From: Erysipelotrichaceae bacterium
Lineage (GTDB): Bacteria; Bacillota_I; Bacilli_A; Erysipelotrichales; Erysipelotrichaceae
Assembly: GCA_016280635.1 (NCBI GenBank)
Contig: JAEEHC010000040.1
Location: forward strand, 1 to 40,542
Direction: 5' to 3'
DNA: 40,542 bases
The position numbers were made by a program, and so were the translations under genes. This document shows, piece after piece, positions 26,753 to 34,819 of the stretch. Positions within the stretch are counted from its first letter, which is position 1. Every line of letters begins with the position of its first letter. The notes under the pieces are model-generated. The model saw only the letters and a list, made by a program, of their open reading frames with translations, ran no database searches and was not told the DNA's origin.

Positions 26753-26773
26753 TTACCTGATGGAAGTGAGGAC

Positions 26774-27946
26774 ATGAACATGGCTGATTTTGATAGGATC
26801 CTGCAGCGCACCGGAACCAATTGCTACAAGTGGGATTCGCTGGTCGATAGATTCGGAGAAGATAACGGCATCATACCCATGGGAGTTGCCGACATGGACT
26901 TTCCATGCAGTGAGGAGATCCTGGAAGCCCTGAAAAGGAAGATCGATGACCGGGCTTTCGGCTACGATAACGACCCGCTGAGCGGACTGCGCGAACTGAT
27001 CGTAGAGCGCTATAACGCCAGAGGCTATGACATTACCGCTGATGACATCGTCATTGCGACCGGCGTCGTCTATGCCATCAACAATGTCATCAACGCCTTC
27101 AGTAAACCCGGCGAACGTATCGTCCTGCCGGTTCCTTACTATACGCCCTTCCGCTCTCTGATCGAAAAGAACGGCCGGGTGGTACTGGAGTGCCCGCTGG
27201 TCATCCGCAACGACCGTTATGAAATGGATCTTGCCGCCATCGAAGATCAGGTTGATGAAGAAACCACGATGTTCATCTTCTGCAACCCTCACAATCCTAC
27301 CGGACGGATCTATGACGATGATGAACTGAAACAGGTCGCCGACTTCTGCGCTCGCCATCACCTTTACATCATCAATGACGAGATCCATGCCGATTTCACC
27401 CTTAACAAGCCAATGCGCACGATCATGAACGTTGATGAGTATACCCGTACGCACACCTTCACTTTTCTGAGCGCTACCAAGACCTTTAATATGGCCGGGA
27501 TGAAAATGTCCTTCGGCTTCATCAAGGATGCCGGCTGCCGGGAAAAGTACCACAAGCAGGCCGGCATGACCGGACTGGAAAGCGTCAATGTCTTTGCCCC
27601 GGTCGCCATGAAGGCTGCCTATGAAGCCTCATCCAAGTGGGAAGAAGAACTTATCGATTACCTGCGCCGCAACTGTCAGTTTGCCTGCGATTTCATTCAC
27701 CAGCACCTGCCGCAGATAACGGTATATCCCAATGAGGGAACCTACCTGCTGTGGCTGGACATGCGCCGGTGCGCAATTGAGCCGGACAAGCTTAACGAGC
27801 GTCTGCTCACGGAAGCCAGAGTTCAGCTTAATGACGGCACGCATTACGGCCGGCAGTTTGCCGGTTTCCAGCGCATGAACTGCGCTCTGCCCCTCAGTCA
27901 GCTGAAGGAAGCGCTTGAGCGAATTGAAAAATTACTGAATCAGTGA
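26774..27946 (+). CDS. patB: PatB/MalY-type pyridoxal-phosphate C-S lyase (cystathionine beta-lyase)
   Basis: A 390-residue fold-type I aminotransferase of the MalY/PatB group, which cleaves the C-S bond of cystathionine or cysteine conjugates to give pyruvate, ammonia and a thiol. Motifs: IPMGVADMDFP (34-44), NPHNPTGR (171-178), the PLP-binding Asp in NDEIHADF (D202) and the Schiff-base Lys in SATKTFNMAG (K236). All match the family. The start is either ATG 26774 or the ATG two codons later, because GAGG suits the second and GGAAG the first. It has its own promoter and precedes the tmk operon by about 30 nt. The exact substrate, methionine pathway or detoxification, cannot be decided here. 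Confidence 0.9.
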   Translation: MNMADFDRILQRTGTNCYKWDSLVDRFGEDNGIIPMGVADMDFPCSEEILEALKRKIDDRAFGYDNDPLSGLRELIVERYNARGYDITADDIVIATGVVYAINNVINAFSKPGERIVLPVPYYTPFRSLIEKNGRVVLECPLVIRNDRYEMDLAAIEDQVDEETTMFIFCNPHNPTGRIYDDDELKQVADFCARHHLYIINDEIHADFTLNKPMRTIMNVDEYTRTHTFTFLSATKTFNMAGMKMSFGFIKDAGCREKYHKQAGMTGLESVNVFAPVAMKAAYEASSKWEEELIDYLRRNCQFACDFIHQHLPQITVYPNEGTYLLWLDMRRCAIEPDKLNERLLTEARVQLNDGTHYGRQFAGFQRMNCALPLSQLKEALERIEKLLNQ

Positions 27947-27950
27947 GATA

Positions 27951-27959
27951 TGTTATAAT
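27951..27959 (+). promoter_or_regulatory. Extended -10 promoter of tmk-holB-ricT
   Basis: TGT-TATAAT (TATAAT at 27954-27959), starting 5 nt after the patB stop. Initiation 6-8 nt later would leave only about 10 nt before the tmk ATG at 27977, a near-leaderless transcript. Confidence 0.55.
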
Positions 27960-27976
27960 TTATTGTGGGTTTGAAT

Positions 27977-28612
27977 ATGAAAAAGGGATTGTTCATTACA
28001 TTGGAGGGCTGTGAAGGCTCAGGAAAGACTACCGCTGCCAAAGCCGTGATCCGCAGACTGGCGGAAGATGGCTTTGATGTGCTCTATACCCGGGAACCGG
28101 GCGGCATCGACATCGCCGAGCAGATCCGCAGGGTCATCCTGGATATCAACAACACCGCCATGGATGAACGGACTGAAGCCCTGCTGTTTGCGGCCAGCCG
28201 CCGCCAGCACCTGGTGGAAAAGGTCATTCCCGCTCTGAAGGAAGGCAAACTGGTCATCTGCGACCGCTTCATTGATTCTTCCCTTGCCTATCAGGGCTAT
28301 GCCCGGGGCATCGGCATGGAAAATGTCATGAAGATCAACGAATTTGCCATCGACGGCTACATGCCCGATCTGACCGTCTACTTCGCCATTGATCCCCAGT
28401 TGGGGCTTCAGCGGCTTACCGGACGCGATGAGATCAACCGGCTGGATGTGGAAAAACTCAACTTCCACAACCGGGTCAGAGAAGGCTATGAAAAACTCAT
28501 GGAAATGTATCCGGAAAGGATCAGGTCAGTTGACGCTTCCCTTGCGAGGGATGAACTGGCTGATGAATGTTACCGGCTGATATCAGGCTGGCTGAAGGAG
28601 CAGGATGTTTAG
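27977..28612 (+). CDS. tmk: Thymidylate kinase
   Basis: Phosphorylates dTMP to dTDP. The protein of 211 residues carries the P-loop [10 protein letters not shown] (9-18), the TREPGG motif, [13 protein letters not shown], and a LID region with Arg residues. A GTG four codons upstream is in frame but would sit at the predicted transcription start, and [11 protein letters not shown] matches the usual N-terminus, so ATG 27977 is chosen. There is no strong ribosome site. It overlaps holB by 8 nt. The tmk-holB-ricT order is a conserved near-origin group in Firmicutes. Confidence 0.95.
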   Translation: MKKGLFITLEGCEGSGKTTAAKAVIRRLAEDGFDVLYTREPGGIDIAEQIRRVILDINNTAMDERTEALLFAASRRQHLVEKVIPALKEGKLVICDRFIDSSLAYQGYARGIGMENVMKINEFAIDGYMPDLTVYFAIDPQLGLQRLTGRDEINRLDVEKLNFHNRVREGYEKLMEMYPERIRSVDASLARDELADECYRLISGWLKEQDV

Positions 28613-29585
28613 GGATATCCTGAAGCGCCAGCAGCCCACCGTCTACCAGATCCTGACTAACGCGCTCAGAGAGCGCAAGCTGTCTCACTGTTATCTGTTT
28701 ACCGGACCAAAGGGCACCCCGAAAAAGGAAACGGCGCTGTTACTGGCTCAGTCGCTGGTCTGCGAGCATGCTGACATCTGGGCCTGCGAACAGTGCGCCA
28801 GCTGCCGGCGGGTCAAAGACGGCAACTATGGCGATCTGATCTGCATCGACGGTGACGGCAAGCCCATCAAGGTTGAATTGGTAGATGCTCTGAAGGCCCG
28901 CTTTGAAAAGACCGCTCTGGAAAGTAACGGCCACAAGATCTTCATCATTGATAACTGCGAGACCCTTACCCTGAAGGCTGCCAACAGCCTGCTTAAGTTC
29001 ATTGAGGAGCCATCCGGCCAGCTGACCGGCATCTTCATCACCACCCAGCCTGACCGGCTGCTTCCGACCATCGTATCCCGCTGCCAAAGCGTCAGCTTCC
29101 GGCCGCTTTCCAAGGACGAGTTTCATAATCTGGCCCGGGAAAAGGGGTATGACGAGATCACGGCTCATTTTGTCGCCCAGCTTATCGACAGCGCTGACCA
29201 GATCGATACGGTCAGCAACAATGAGACCTTTACCAACGCCCTGGTCTCCTTCCAGCAATTCCACGACCTGTTCTTCCGCAACCGGCCGGAAGCCGTTCTC
29301 TATCTGCAGGATCGCTTCTCCCGGCTCAATAAGAGCGACAGGGCCTCTGCCCGGGACACCTTCCGGTACTTCCTGGACATCTCCCTGCAGTTTGTTTCCG
29401 ACTGCCTCAACGGCTATCAGAGCGCTGATGAAGCCTATGATCAGCTGCTGAAGACGGCCGCCGGCAGCAACTTTGACTACGCCAGATACCTGAAGGCAAT
29501 CGCCGAGACCCGGGACGGCTTCAACATGGCCGCCAACGGGCTTCTGCTGATTGACCAGATGCTATATAAATTAATGGAGGTTTAA
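28605..29585 (+). CDS. holB: DNA polymerase III delta-prime subunit
   Basis: Clamp-loader subunit of the replicative polymerase, 326 residues. The AAA+ module has a degenerate P-loop GPKGTPKKE (34-42), lacking the GKT that binds ATP, as expected for a delta-prime stator. A zinc module has four Cys at positions 53, 61, 64 and 67. The downstream motifs [10 protein letters not shown] and [13 protein letters not shown] are typical, followed by SRC (Sensor 1 region). The start overlaps the tmk stop by 8 nt, and ricT follows 4 nt later. Confidence 0.94.
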   Translation: MFRDILKRQQPTVYQILTNALRERKLSHCYLFTGPKGTPKKETALLLAQSLVCEHADIWACEQCASCRRVKDGNYGDLICIDGDGKPIKVELVDALKARFEKTALESNGHKIFIIDNCETLTLKAANSLLKFIEEPSGQLTGIFITTQPDRLLPTIVSRCQSVSFRPLSKDEFHNLAREKGYDEITAHFVAQLIDSADQIDTVSNNETFTNALVSFQQFHDLFFRNRPEAVLYLQDRFSRLNKSDRASARDTFRYFLDISLQFVSDCLNGYQSADEAYDQLLKTAAGSNFDYARYLKAIAETRDGFNMAANGLLLIDQMLYKLMEV

Positions 29586-29589
29586 TCAC

Positions 29590-30465
29590 ATGGCTAACAA
29601 CGAAAGAGAAAACCAGCAGCAGTTCAAGTACTGCGTAGCTGTGAAGTTTAACGGTTCCAAGAAGGCTTATACCTTCGGCACCAACAACGAGAACCTGCAC
29701 TATGGTGACAAGGTCGTCGTTGAAACGGTTCGGGGTGTGGAACTTGGCGAACTGATCAGCGATCTGCGCGACTCCTCGCTGCACCACAGCGGCGCAGCCC
29801 TGAAGCCCATCCTGCGCAGCGCAACTGCCGACGACATCGCTCATGATAAGCGCAACCGGGAAGAGGCCCCGGAACTGATGGCCAAGTGCCAGAAATGCAT
29901 CGAGCAGTGCGGACTGGAAATGTACTTGATCTCCGCGGAATACACTCTCGACCGCAACAAGGTCATCTTCTCCTATGTGGCTGATGACCGCGTTGACTTC
30001 CGTGAGCTGTTGAAATCCCTGGCTGCCACTTTCCGCTGCCGCATTGAACTGCGGCAGATCGGCCCCCGTGACAAGGCCAAGATCATCGGCGGTCTGGGCT
30101 GCTGCGGCATGGAGACCTGCTGCTCCCGCTTCCTCGATGACTTTGACATCGTTTCCATCAACATGGCCAAGAATCAACTGCTGGCGCTCAACACTGCCAA
30201 GCTGTCCGGCCAATGCGGTAAGCTGATGTGCTGTCTGAAATATGAAGACGAAGCCTACAAGCAGCTGCGTGCCGGCCTGCCCAAGCTTAATACCGCTGTC
30301 TATTATAACGGCGAAAAATTCCGCATCACTACCATGAACATCCTCAACAACTCCGTACGCATCTCCAACAAGGAACACGCCGTTGACCTGACCATCAGTG
30401 ATCTGAAGAAGCTTCTGCCTTCCAAAAAGACTAACGAAGAAAACGCGGAAAACGCTCAGAATTAG
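29590..30465 (+). CDS. ricT: PSP1-domain protein RicT (YaaT)
   Basis: A 291-residue protein homologous to YaaT/RicT of Bacillus, which with RicA and RicF forms an Fe-S-containing complex affecting mRNA maturation, sporulation and competence. A PSP1 domain covers roughly residues 40-140. Clustered cysteines GLGCCGMETCC (168-178) and GQCGKLMCCL (207-216) match the proposed cluster ligands. The last 20 residues are rich in Asn and Glu. The gene is third in the tmk operon. Whether sporulation applies to this organism is not known. Confidence 0.94.
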   Translation: MANNERENQQQFKYCVAVKFNGSKKAYTFGTNNENLHYGDKVVVETVRGVELGELISDLRDSSLHHSGAALKPILRSATADDIAHDKRNREEAPELMAKCQKCIEQCGLEMYLISAEYTLDRNKVIFSYVADDRVDFRELLKSLAATFRCRIELRQIGPRDKAKIIGGLGCCGMETCCSRFLDDFDIVSINMAKNQLLALNTAKLSGQCGKLMCCLKYEDEAYKQLRAGLPKLNTAVYYNGEKFRITTMNILNNSVRISNKEHAVDLTISDLKKLLPSKKTNEENAENAQN

Positions 30466-30491
30466 GATAGATTGACAGGAGGTATCCGCCC

Positions 30492-33488
30492 ATGAAAGAT
30501 AAGACCAGAATCTGGCTGGCTCTTTTGCTGTTCGGATTATTGGGACAGCTGGCCTGGACCATTGAGAACATGTATTTCAATGTCTTTGTCTTCAACACGC
30601 TTAACGGCAGCGTCTCCACGATTGCCGCCATGGTGGCAGCCAGCGCCATAACCGCCACCCTCACCACCCTGTTCATGGGTGCCTTATCAGACAAGATCGG
30701 CAAGCGCAAAGGCTTCATCTGCCTCGGATATGTGATCTGGGGACTTTCGGTGATTGCCTTTGCCTTTTTAAATCTGGAAAACGTCGCCAGGCTCTTCCCC
30801 TCGGTTGCCGTTGTTTCCACAGCCGGACTGCTGGCCATCGTGATGGACTGCGTCATGACCTTCTTTGGCTCCACCGCTAATGATGCCTGCTTCAATGCCT
30901 GGGTTACGGATACCGTTTCTCCCAAGGAAAGAGGCAAGTATGAAACCGTTATGGCTACCCTGCCGTTAGCCAGCATGCTGATCGTCTTCGGCCTGCTGGA
31001 TTCCCTGACCCAGAAGGGCCGCTGGGACCTCTTCTTCATCATCATCGGCTCGCTGGTATCTCTGGGCGGTCTATTCGGCTTCTTCATTCTGAAGGACAGC
31101 GCTTCGATCAGGAAGAACTCCCAGTCCTTCATCAGTTCCCTGACCTATGGCTTCAGACCGGAAGTGATCAAAAACAATAAGTCCCTTTACCTTTCCCTGC
31201 TGTGCCTGTTGGTCTTCAGCGTTTCCACGCAGATCTTCATGCCATACATGATCATCTACATACAGTACTATCTGGGCATCAGTGACTATGCCGTCATTCT
31301 CGGCGTCGTTCTTCTGACTGCCAGTGTCATTTCCATTTTGGCCGGCCGGCTGATCGACATTGCCGGCGCCGGTCTGTTCTTCATTCCGTCCATCATCCTT
31401 CTGACCGGCGGTCTGTTATTGATGTATAACGCCCGCAGCAGCCTGGGGGTCATTATCTCCGGCATCGTGATGATGAGCGGCAACCTGATCGTCACCGCCC
31501 TGATCAACGGGGCCATCCGCGACGCTACTCCCCGAGAGAATACCGGCGGGTTCCAGGGCATCAGGATGATCTTTGGCGTCATGCTGCCGATGATCATCGG
31601 CCCTTACATCGGCGCCGCCGTCATCAACAACGCCAATCAGACTTATGAAGATCTCGGAACAATCAAGCAGGTTCCCACACCGGCCATCTGGCTGGCCGCC
31701 GCCATCGTCGCCATCCTGCTTCTGGTACCCTATTTCCTGCTGAAGAAACAGCAAAAGGAGGACAGCCGGAAACACTATAACCTGCTGACAAAATACGGTG
31801 AGTCTCTGCAGGAAAACAACGTGCTGCCCCAATACCCCCGACCGCAGCTGCGCCGGGATTCCTACATCAATCTCAACGGCTTATGGCATTATGCGATTAC
31901 CGATTCCGAAGAGATGCCGCAGAGTTTCCCCGGTGAAATTCTGGTTCCCTTTCCCATTGAATCCGTTCTCTCCCGGGTCGGAAAGACCCTTACAGCCAAA
32001 CAGCTGCTCTGGTATCACCGCACCTTCAGCCTGGACAGCAGTTTCAACAGAGGAATAGTCAGGCTGAATTTCGGCGCTGTTGATCAGCTCTGCAAGGTCT
32101 ATCTCAACGGTCAGCTGGTCGCTGAACATGAAGGCGGGTACCTGCCGTTTTCAGTTGACATCACCGAATGCCTGCAGCCGGAAAACGAACTGGTCGTCTG
32201 CGTCAGAGACCTGACAGATTCTTCTCATTACGCCCGCGGCAAGCAGTCGTCCAACCGCGGCGGCATCTGGTATACTCCGATTTCCGGCATCTGGCAGACA
32301 GTCTGGTTGGAATCCTTCGATAAGGAACACATTGAAGATCTGAAGATTGATATTGATTATGATAATCAGCTTCTCAAGCTGAAGGTTAATGGCACCGCCG
32401 AAAAATACGATGTCACCGTAAGATCGGATAAGAAAGTCATTGCCCGGGGCGTCGGCACTGACTGCATTGAGCTGCATATCAGTGACATGCACAGCTGGAG
32501 TCCGGAAGATCCCTTCCTTTATGATCTGACCGTTGAGTGTCCCAACGACCGTGTAGAGTCTTACTTCGCCATGCGCAAGTTCTCCATTGGGTGCGATAAA
32601 ACCGGTAAGAACCGGCTGCTGCTCAACAATCAGCCCTATTTCCATAAGGGTGTCCTGGACCAGGGTTATTACAGCGATGGAATCTATACCCCGGCGGATT
32701 ACCGTCAGATTGAAGATGACATCCTGATGCTCAAGGAAATGGGGTTCAACACCATCCGCAAGCACATCAAGATCGAGCCGATGATGTTCTATTACTACTG
32801 CGATAAGCTCGGCATGCTGGTATGGCAGGACATGGTTTCCGGCGGCGGCCAATATTCCTTTGCGGTCATTGCTGCCCTGCCCTTCATCGGCAAGACCCTG
32901 AAGGATTCCCATTACCGCCTGTTTGCCCGAAAGAGTGAGCAGTCCCGCCAGTGTTACCGCCAGGAACTGGAAGAGACAGTCAAACATCTCTACAACGTTC
33001 CTTCCCTGGCTCTCTGGGTACCGTTCAACGAAGGTTGGGGACAGTTTGATGCCTTGGAGAACGAAAAACTCCTGCGCTCTCTGGATTCCTCCCGAATCAT
33101 CGACCACGCCTCTGGCTGGCATGACCAGAAAGGAGGCGACCTGTCAAGCAAGCACATCTATTTCGGCAAGATCGCCTTTGAACCGGACGAAAGAGTCTGG
33201 GCACTGACCGAATACGGCGGCTATAACTGGATGATCCCCGGCCACGTCTATAACAATTCCAACTACGGCTACAAGGGTTTCTCCAATCAGACCGACCTGC
33301 AGGCCGCCTTCCTGATGCTGCACAGCGAGCAGATCGTTCCCCTGATTGCGGAAGGCCTGTCGGCAACCATTTACACCCAGCTGTCTGATGTTGAAGACGA
33401 AGTTAACGGCCTGGTCACCTATGACCGCCGGGTCATCAAGTTTGACCCCAAGGTCGTCCGCAGCGTCCTGAACAGGCTGACTCTCTAG
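30492..33488 (+). CDS. Fusion of an MFS sugar transporter with a GH2 glycoside hydrolase
   Basis: A 998-residue single frame. Residues 1-418 form a 12-helix MFS transporter with the loop motif GALSDKIGKRKG (63-74). A charged linker (418-445) leads to a full glycoside hydrolase family 2 enzyme: jelly-roll domain (about 455-610, with NLNGLWHYAI and GIWYTPISGIWQTVWLE), an Ig-like domain (about 615-700) and a TIM barrel (about 705-998). The acid/base is E847 in PFNEGWGQ and the nucleophile E907 in TEYGG. With an even number of helices and no signal peptide, the enzyme should face the cytoplasm. GH2 substrates are beta-galactosides, glucuronides or mannosides; which one cannot be read here. AGGAGG precedes the ATG, 26 nt after ricT. 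A terminator follows. Confidence 0.93.
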   Translation: MKDKTRIWLALLLFGLLGQLAWTIENMYFNVFVFNTLNGSVSTIAAMVAASAITATLTTLFMGALSDKIGKRKGFICLGYVIWGLSVIAFAFLNLENVARLFPSVAVVSTAGLLAIVMDCVMTFFGSTANDACFNAWVTDTVSPKERGKYETVMATLPLASMLIVFGLLDSLTQKGRWDLFFIIIGSLVSLGGLFGFFILKDSASIRKNSQSFISSLTYGFRPEVIKNNKSLYLSLLCLLVFSVSTQIFMPYMIIYIQYYLGISDYAVILGVVLLTASVISILAGRLIDIAGAGLFFIPSIILLTGGLLLMYNARSSLGVIISGIVMMSGNLIVTALINGAIRDATPRENTGGFQGIRMIFGVMLPMIIGPYIGAAVINNANQTYEDLGTIKQVPTPAIWLAAAIVAILLLVPYFLLKKQQKEDSRKHYNLLTKYGESLQENNVLPQYPRPQLRRDSYINLNGLWHYAITDSEEMPQSFPGEILVPFPIESVLSRVGKTLTAKQLLWYHRTFSLDSSFNRGIVRLNFGAVDQLCKVYLNGQLVAEHEGGYLPFSVDITECLQPENELVVCVRDLTDSSHYARGKQSSNRGGIWYTPISGIWQTVWLESFDKEHIEDLKIDIDYDNQLLKLKVNGTAEKYDVTVRSDKKVIARGVGTDCIELHISDMHSWSPEDPFLYDLTVECPNDRVESYFAMRKFSIGCDKTGKNRLLLNNQPYFHKGVLDQGYYSDGIYTPADYRQIEDDILMLKEMGFNTIRKHIKIEPMMFYYYCDKLGMLVWQDMVSGGGQYSFAVIAALPFIGKTLKDSHYRLFARKSEQSRQCYRQELEETVKHLYNVPSLALWVPFNEGWGQFDALENEKLLRSLDSSRIIDHASGWHDQKGGDLSSKHIYFGKIAFEPDERVWALTEYGGYNWMIPGHVYNNSNYGYKGFSNQTDLQAAFLMLHSEQIVPLIAEGLSATIYTQLSDVEDEVNGLVTYDRRVIKFDPKVVRSVLNRLTL

Positions 33489-33517
33489 CCGATTGAATTT
33501 CCTTATCGTTCCAACTG

Positions 33518-33543
33518 AAAACGCCATGGCTCCATGGCGTTTT
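33518..33543. terminator. Bidirectional terminator between the MFS-GH2 gene and the NERD gene
   Basis: AAAACGCCATGG and CCATGGCGTTTT are perfect 12-bp arms with a 2-nt centre. U-rich ends occur on both strands. The right arm overlaps the stop codon of the minus-strand NERD gene. Confidence 0.9.
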
Positions 33544-34189
33544 ATGACGCTTTCGCTTTCGATTCCGTTCCGTTAAATTTCAGAGCAACAACCACGGCAT
33601 CAATGTCTCTCATGCTGAGACGGCGGCGGTCTGGCCTGTGAAGCGCTTCGCGGATCTCCTGACGGCTGGTCAGCACATATTCGCTGTCTACCGGGCAGTT
33701 GTTTCCCAGCATGATCACATAGCCCCGGACCCAGACATCTATTCCCTGGCTTCTCAGATAGTTAGCCAAAACCCATGTCTGTCTCCTGACCTGTCTTATG
33801 GGGTTCTTAACATCTTTGACGTAAAGGTAGCCGCCTTCACTTTGATGATATTTTTCCCACTCATAATCATCTTCATCTCCGGCCAGTTCTCCACTGTAAT
33901 ACTTCACCTCGATTATGAATACGCCATATTTATTAATGATTACATTATCCAGTTCCGCTTCCTTATCCTGAAAGACTACCTCAACATTTGTGAGCAGGAT
34001 GTCTTCTTCGTTCAATTCATCGCGAATGATGCCGGTAGCCATTTCTTCTCCCCGCTTTCCCGCTCTTCTTTCCGGATGTAGAATTTCTTCAATGGCTTTA
34101 TTATCGTTTCCATGGCTGAAGAGACCTCCAAAAGCCAGAAAGGGCAAGGTAACCAGAATAATGAACATTATAAACAAGAAGACTTCCAT
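33542..34189 (-). CDS. Membrane-anchored NERD (nuclease-related) domain protein
   Basis: A 215-residue protein. Residues 1-20 are a transmembrane anchor (MEVFLFIMFIILVTLPFLAF). Residues 43-150 form a NERD domain, with GKRGEEMATGIIRDEL as the entry helix and the nuclease-like core LDNVIINKYGVFIIEVK, carrying D81, E94 and K96 as in the PD-(D/E)xK fold. NERD proteins are widespread and their activity is not well characterised. It follows a GNAT gene by 21 nt with AGGAG before the ATG, so the two form a small operon. Confidence 0.85.
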   Translation of the reverse strand: MEVFLFIMFIILVTLPFLAFGGLFSHGNDNKAIEEILHPERRAGKRGEEMATGIIRDELNEEDILLTNVEVVFQDKEAELDNVIINKYGVFIIEVKYYSGELAGDEDDYEWEKYHQSEGGYLYVKDVKNPIRQVRRQTWVLANYLRSQGIDVWVRGYVIMLGNNCPVDSEYVLTSRQEIREALHRPDRRRLSMRDIDAVVVALKFNGTESKAKAS

Positions 34190-34210
34190 TCAGTTTTCTC
34201 CTACCGATTT

Positions 34211-34651
34211 TCAGATCTGCGGCTTGCCGCTGCCGTACCAGTAGAAGACCTGGTTGTTGGTCGGATGCAGTTTGCCGCCTAATTTGGTGTACAGAGCAAT
34301 GGCCTTTTCGTTATCCTGCTGAGTGATCAGACAGGTATAGTGGATCTGATGCTCATTGCCATACTCCAGCAGCATCTGCATCAGCCTGGTGGCGATGCCC
34401 TGGCGCTGATATTTCTCCTGAACAAAGAGGTGATAGATCATCATCATGTCCCGGCCATTATCCAGTCTGGGCAAAAGATAAGCCAGCGCGTAGCCGGCCA
34501 CCTCATCATCCTGCAGCGCTGCCGCTACCAGCATCATGTCATTGCCGAGGATCGCCTCGGCCTTTTCGGCGGTGATCGTCTGCTGCCGGAAGGTCTCGGT
34601 CAGCCTGATCAGAACATCCTGATCGCCCTTATTAAGAAAACGGAATTCCAT
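34211..34651 (-). CDS. GNAT-family N-acetyltransferase
   Basis: A 146-residue acetyltransferase. The acetyl-CoA-binding motif A is YQRQGIATRLMQ (R-x-x-G-x-A), preceded by the strand MIYHLFV. The C-terminal KAIALYTKLGG is the usual motif B. The substrate is unknown. The motif resembles aminoglycoside AAC(3)-I enzymes only in the generic CoA-binding segment, so resistance should not be inferred. It is the first gene of a two-gene unit with the NERD protein. Confidence 0.85.
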   Translation of the reverse strand: MEFRFLNKGDQDVLIRLTETFRQQTITAEKAEAILGNDMMLVAAALQDDEVAGYALAYLLPRLDNGRDMMMIYHLFVQEKYQRQGIATRLMQMLLEYGNEHQIHYTCLITQQDNEKAIALYTKLGGKLHPTNNQVFYWYGSGKPQI

Positions 34652-34697
34652 TATTTCACCTCGCTGTTAATGGTCTGAAACCATCTGATTCAAATAA

Positions 34698-34726
34698 ATT
34701 ATCAATTATTCCGAACCCTTGTGCAA
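34698..34726 (-). promoter_or_regulatory. Promoter of the GNAT-NERD operon
   Basis: Minus strand: TTGCAC (34721-34726), 17 bp, GATAAT (34698-34703). Between it and the gene lies a short ATGGT-CTGAA-ACCAT inverted repeat. Confidence 0.55.
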
Positions 34727-34798
34727 CTTTCATTGTTTTTTTCTCTGATGTAAGCGTGTTCATATCTGCGGCCATGTGTTTTCTTATTTTAGACAAGT

Positions 34799-34804
34799 TA
34801 TAAT
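34799..34804 (+). promoter_or_regulatory. -10 element upstream of the first glycosyltransferase
   Basis: TATAAT 15 nt upstream of the ATG at 34820. No good -35 is visible at 17 bp. The GNAT promoter fires the other way from the same gap (34652-34819), which holds nothing else. Confidence 0.45.
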
Positions 34805-34819
34805 GGTCATGGTGATATT

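Noticed and set aside
26679-26773. Replication origin at the strand switch
   Set aside because: The gap is only 95 bp, with no DnaA-box cluster and no dnaA or dnaN beside it.
26753-27553. Minus-strand open frame of 266 codons
   Set aside because: It is antisense to patB, whose catalytic motifs are clear.
29521-30378. Minus-strand open frame of 285 codons
   Set aside because: It is antisense to ricT; the length results from codon bias in the real gene.
32151-33122. Minus-strand open frame of 323 codons
   Set aside because: It is antisense to the GH2 part of the fusion, whose active-site motifs are clear.
34211-34651. Aminoglycoside resistance (AAC(3)-I) call for the GNAT protein
   Set aside because: Only the generic CoA-binding motif matches; substrate-site residues are not diagnostic.
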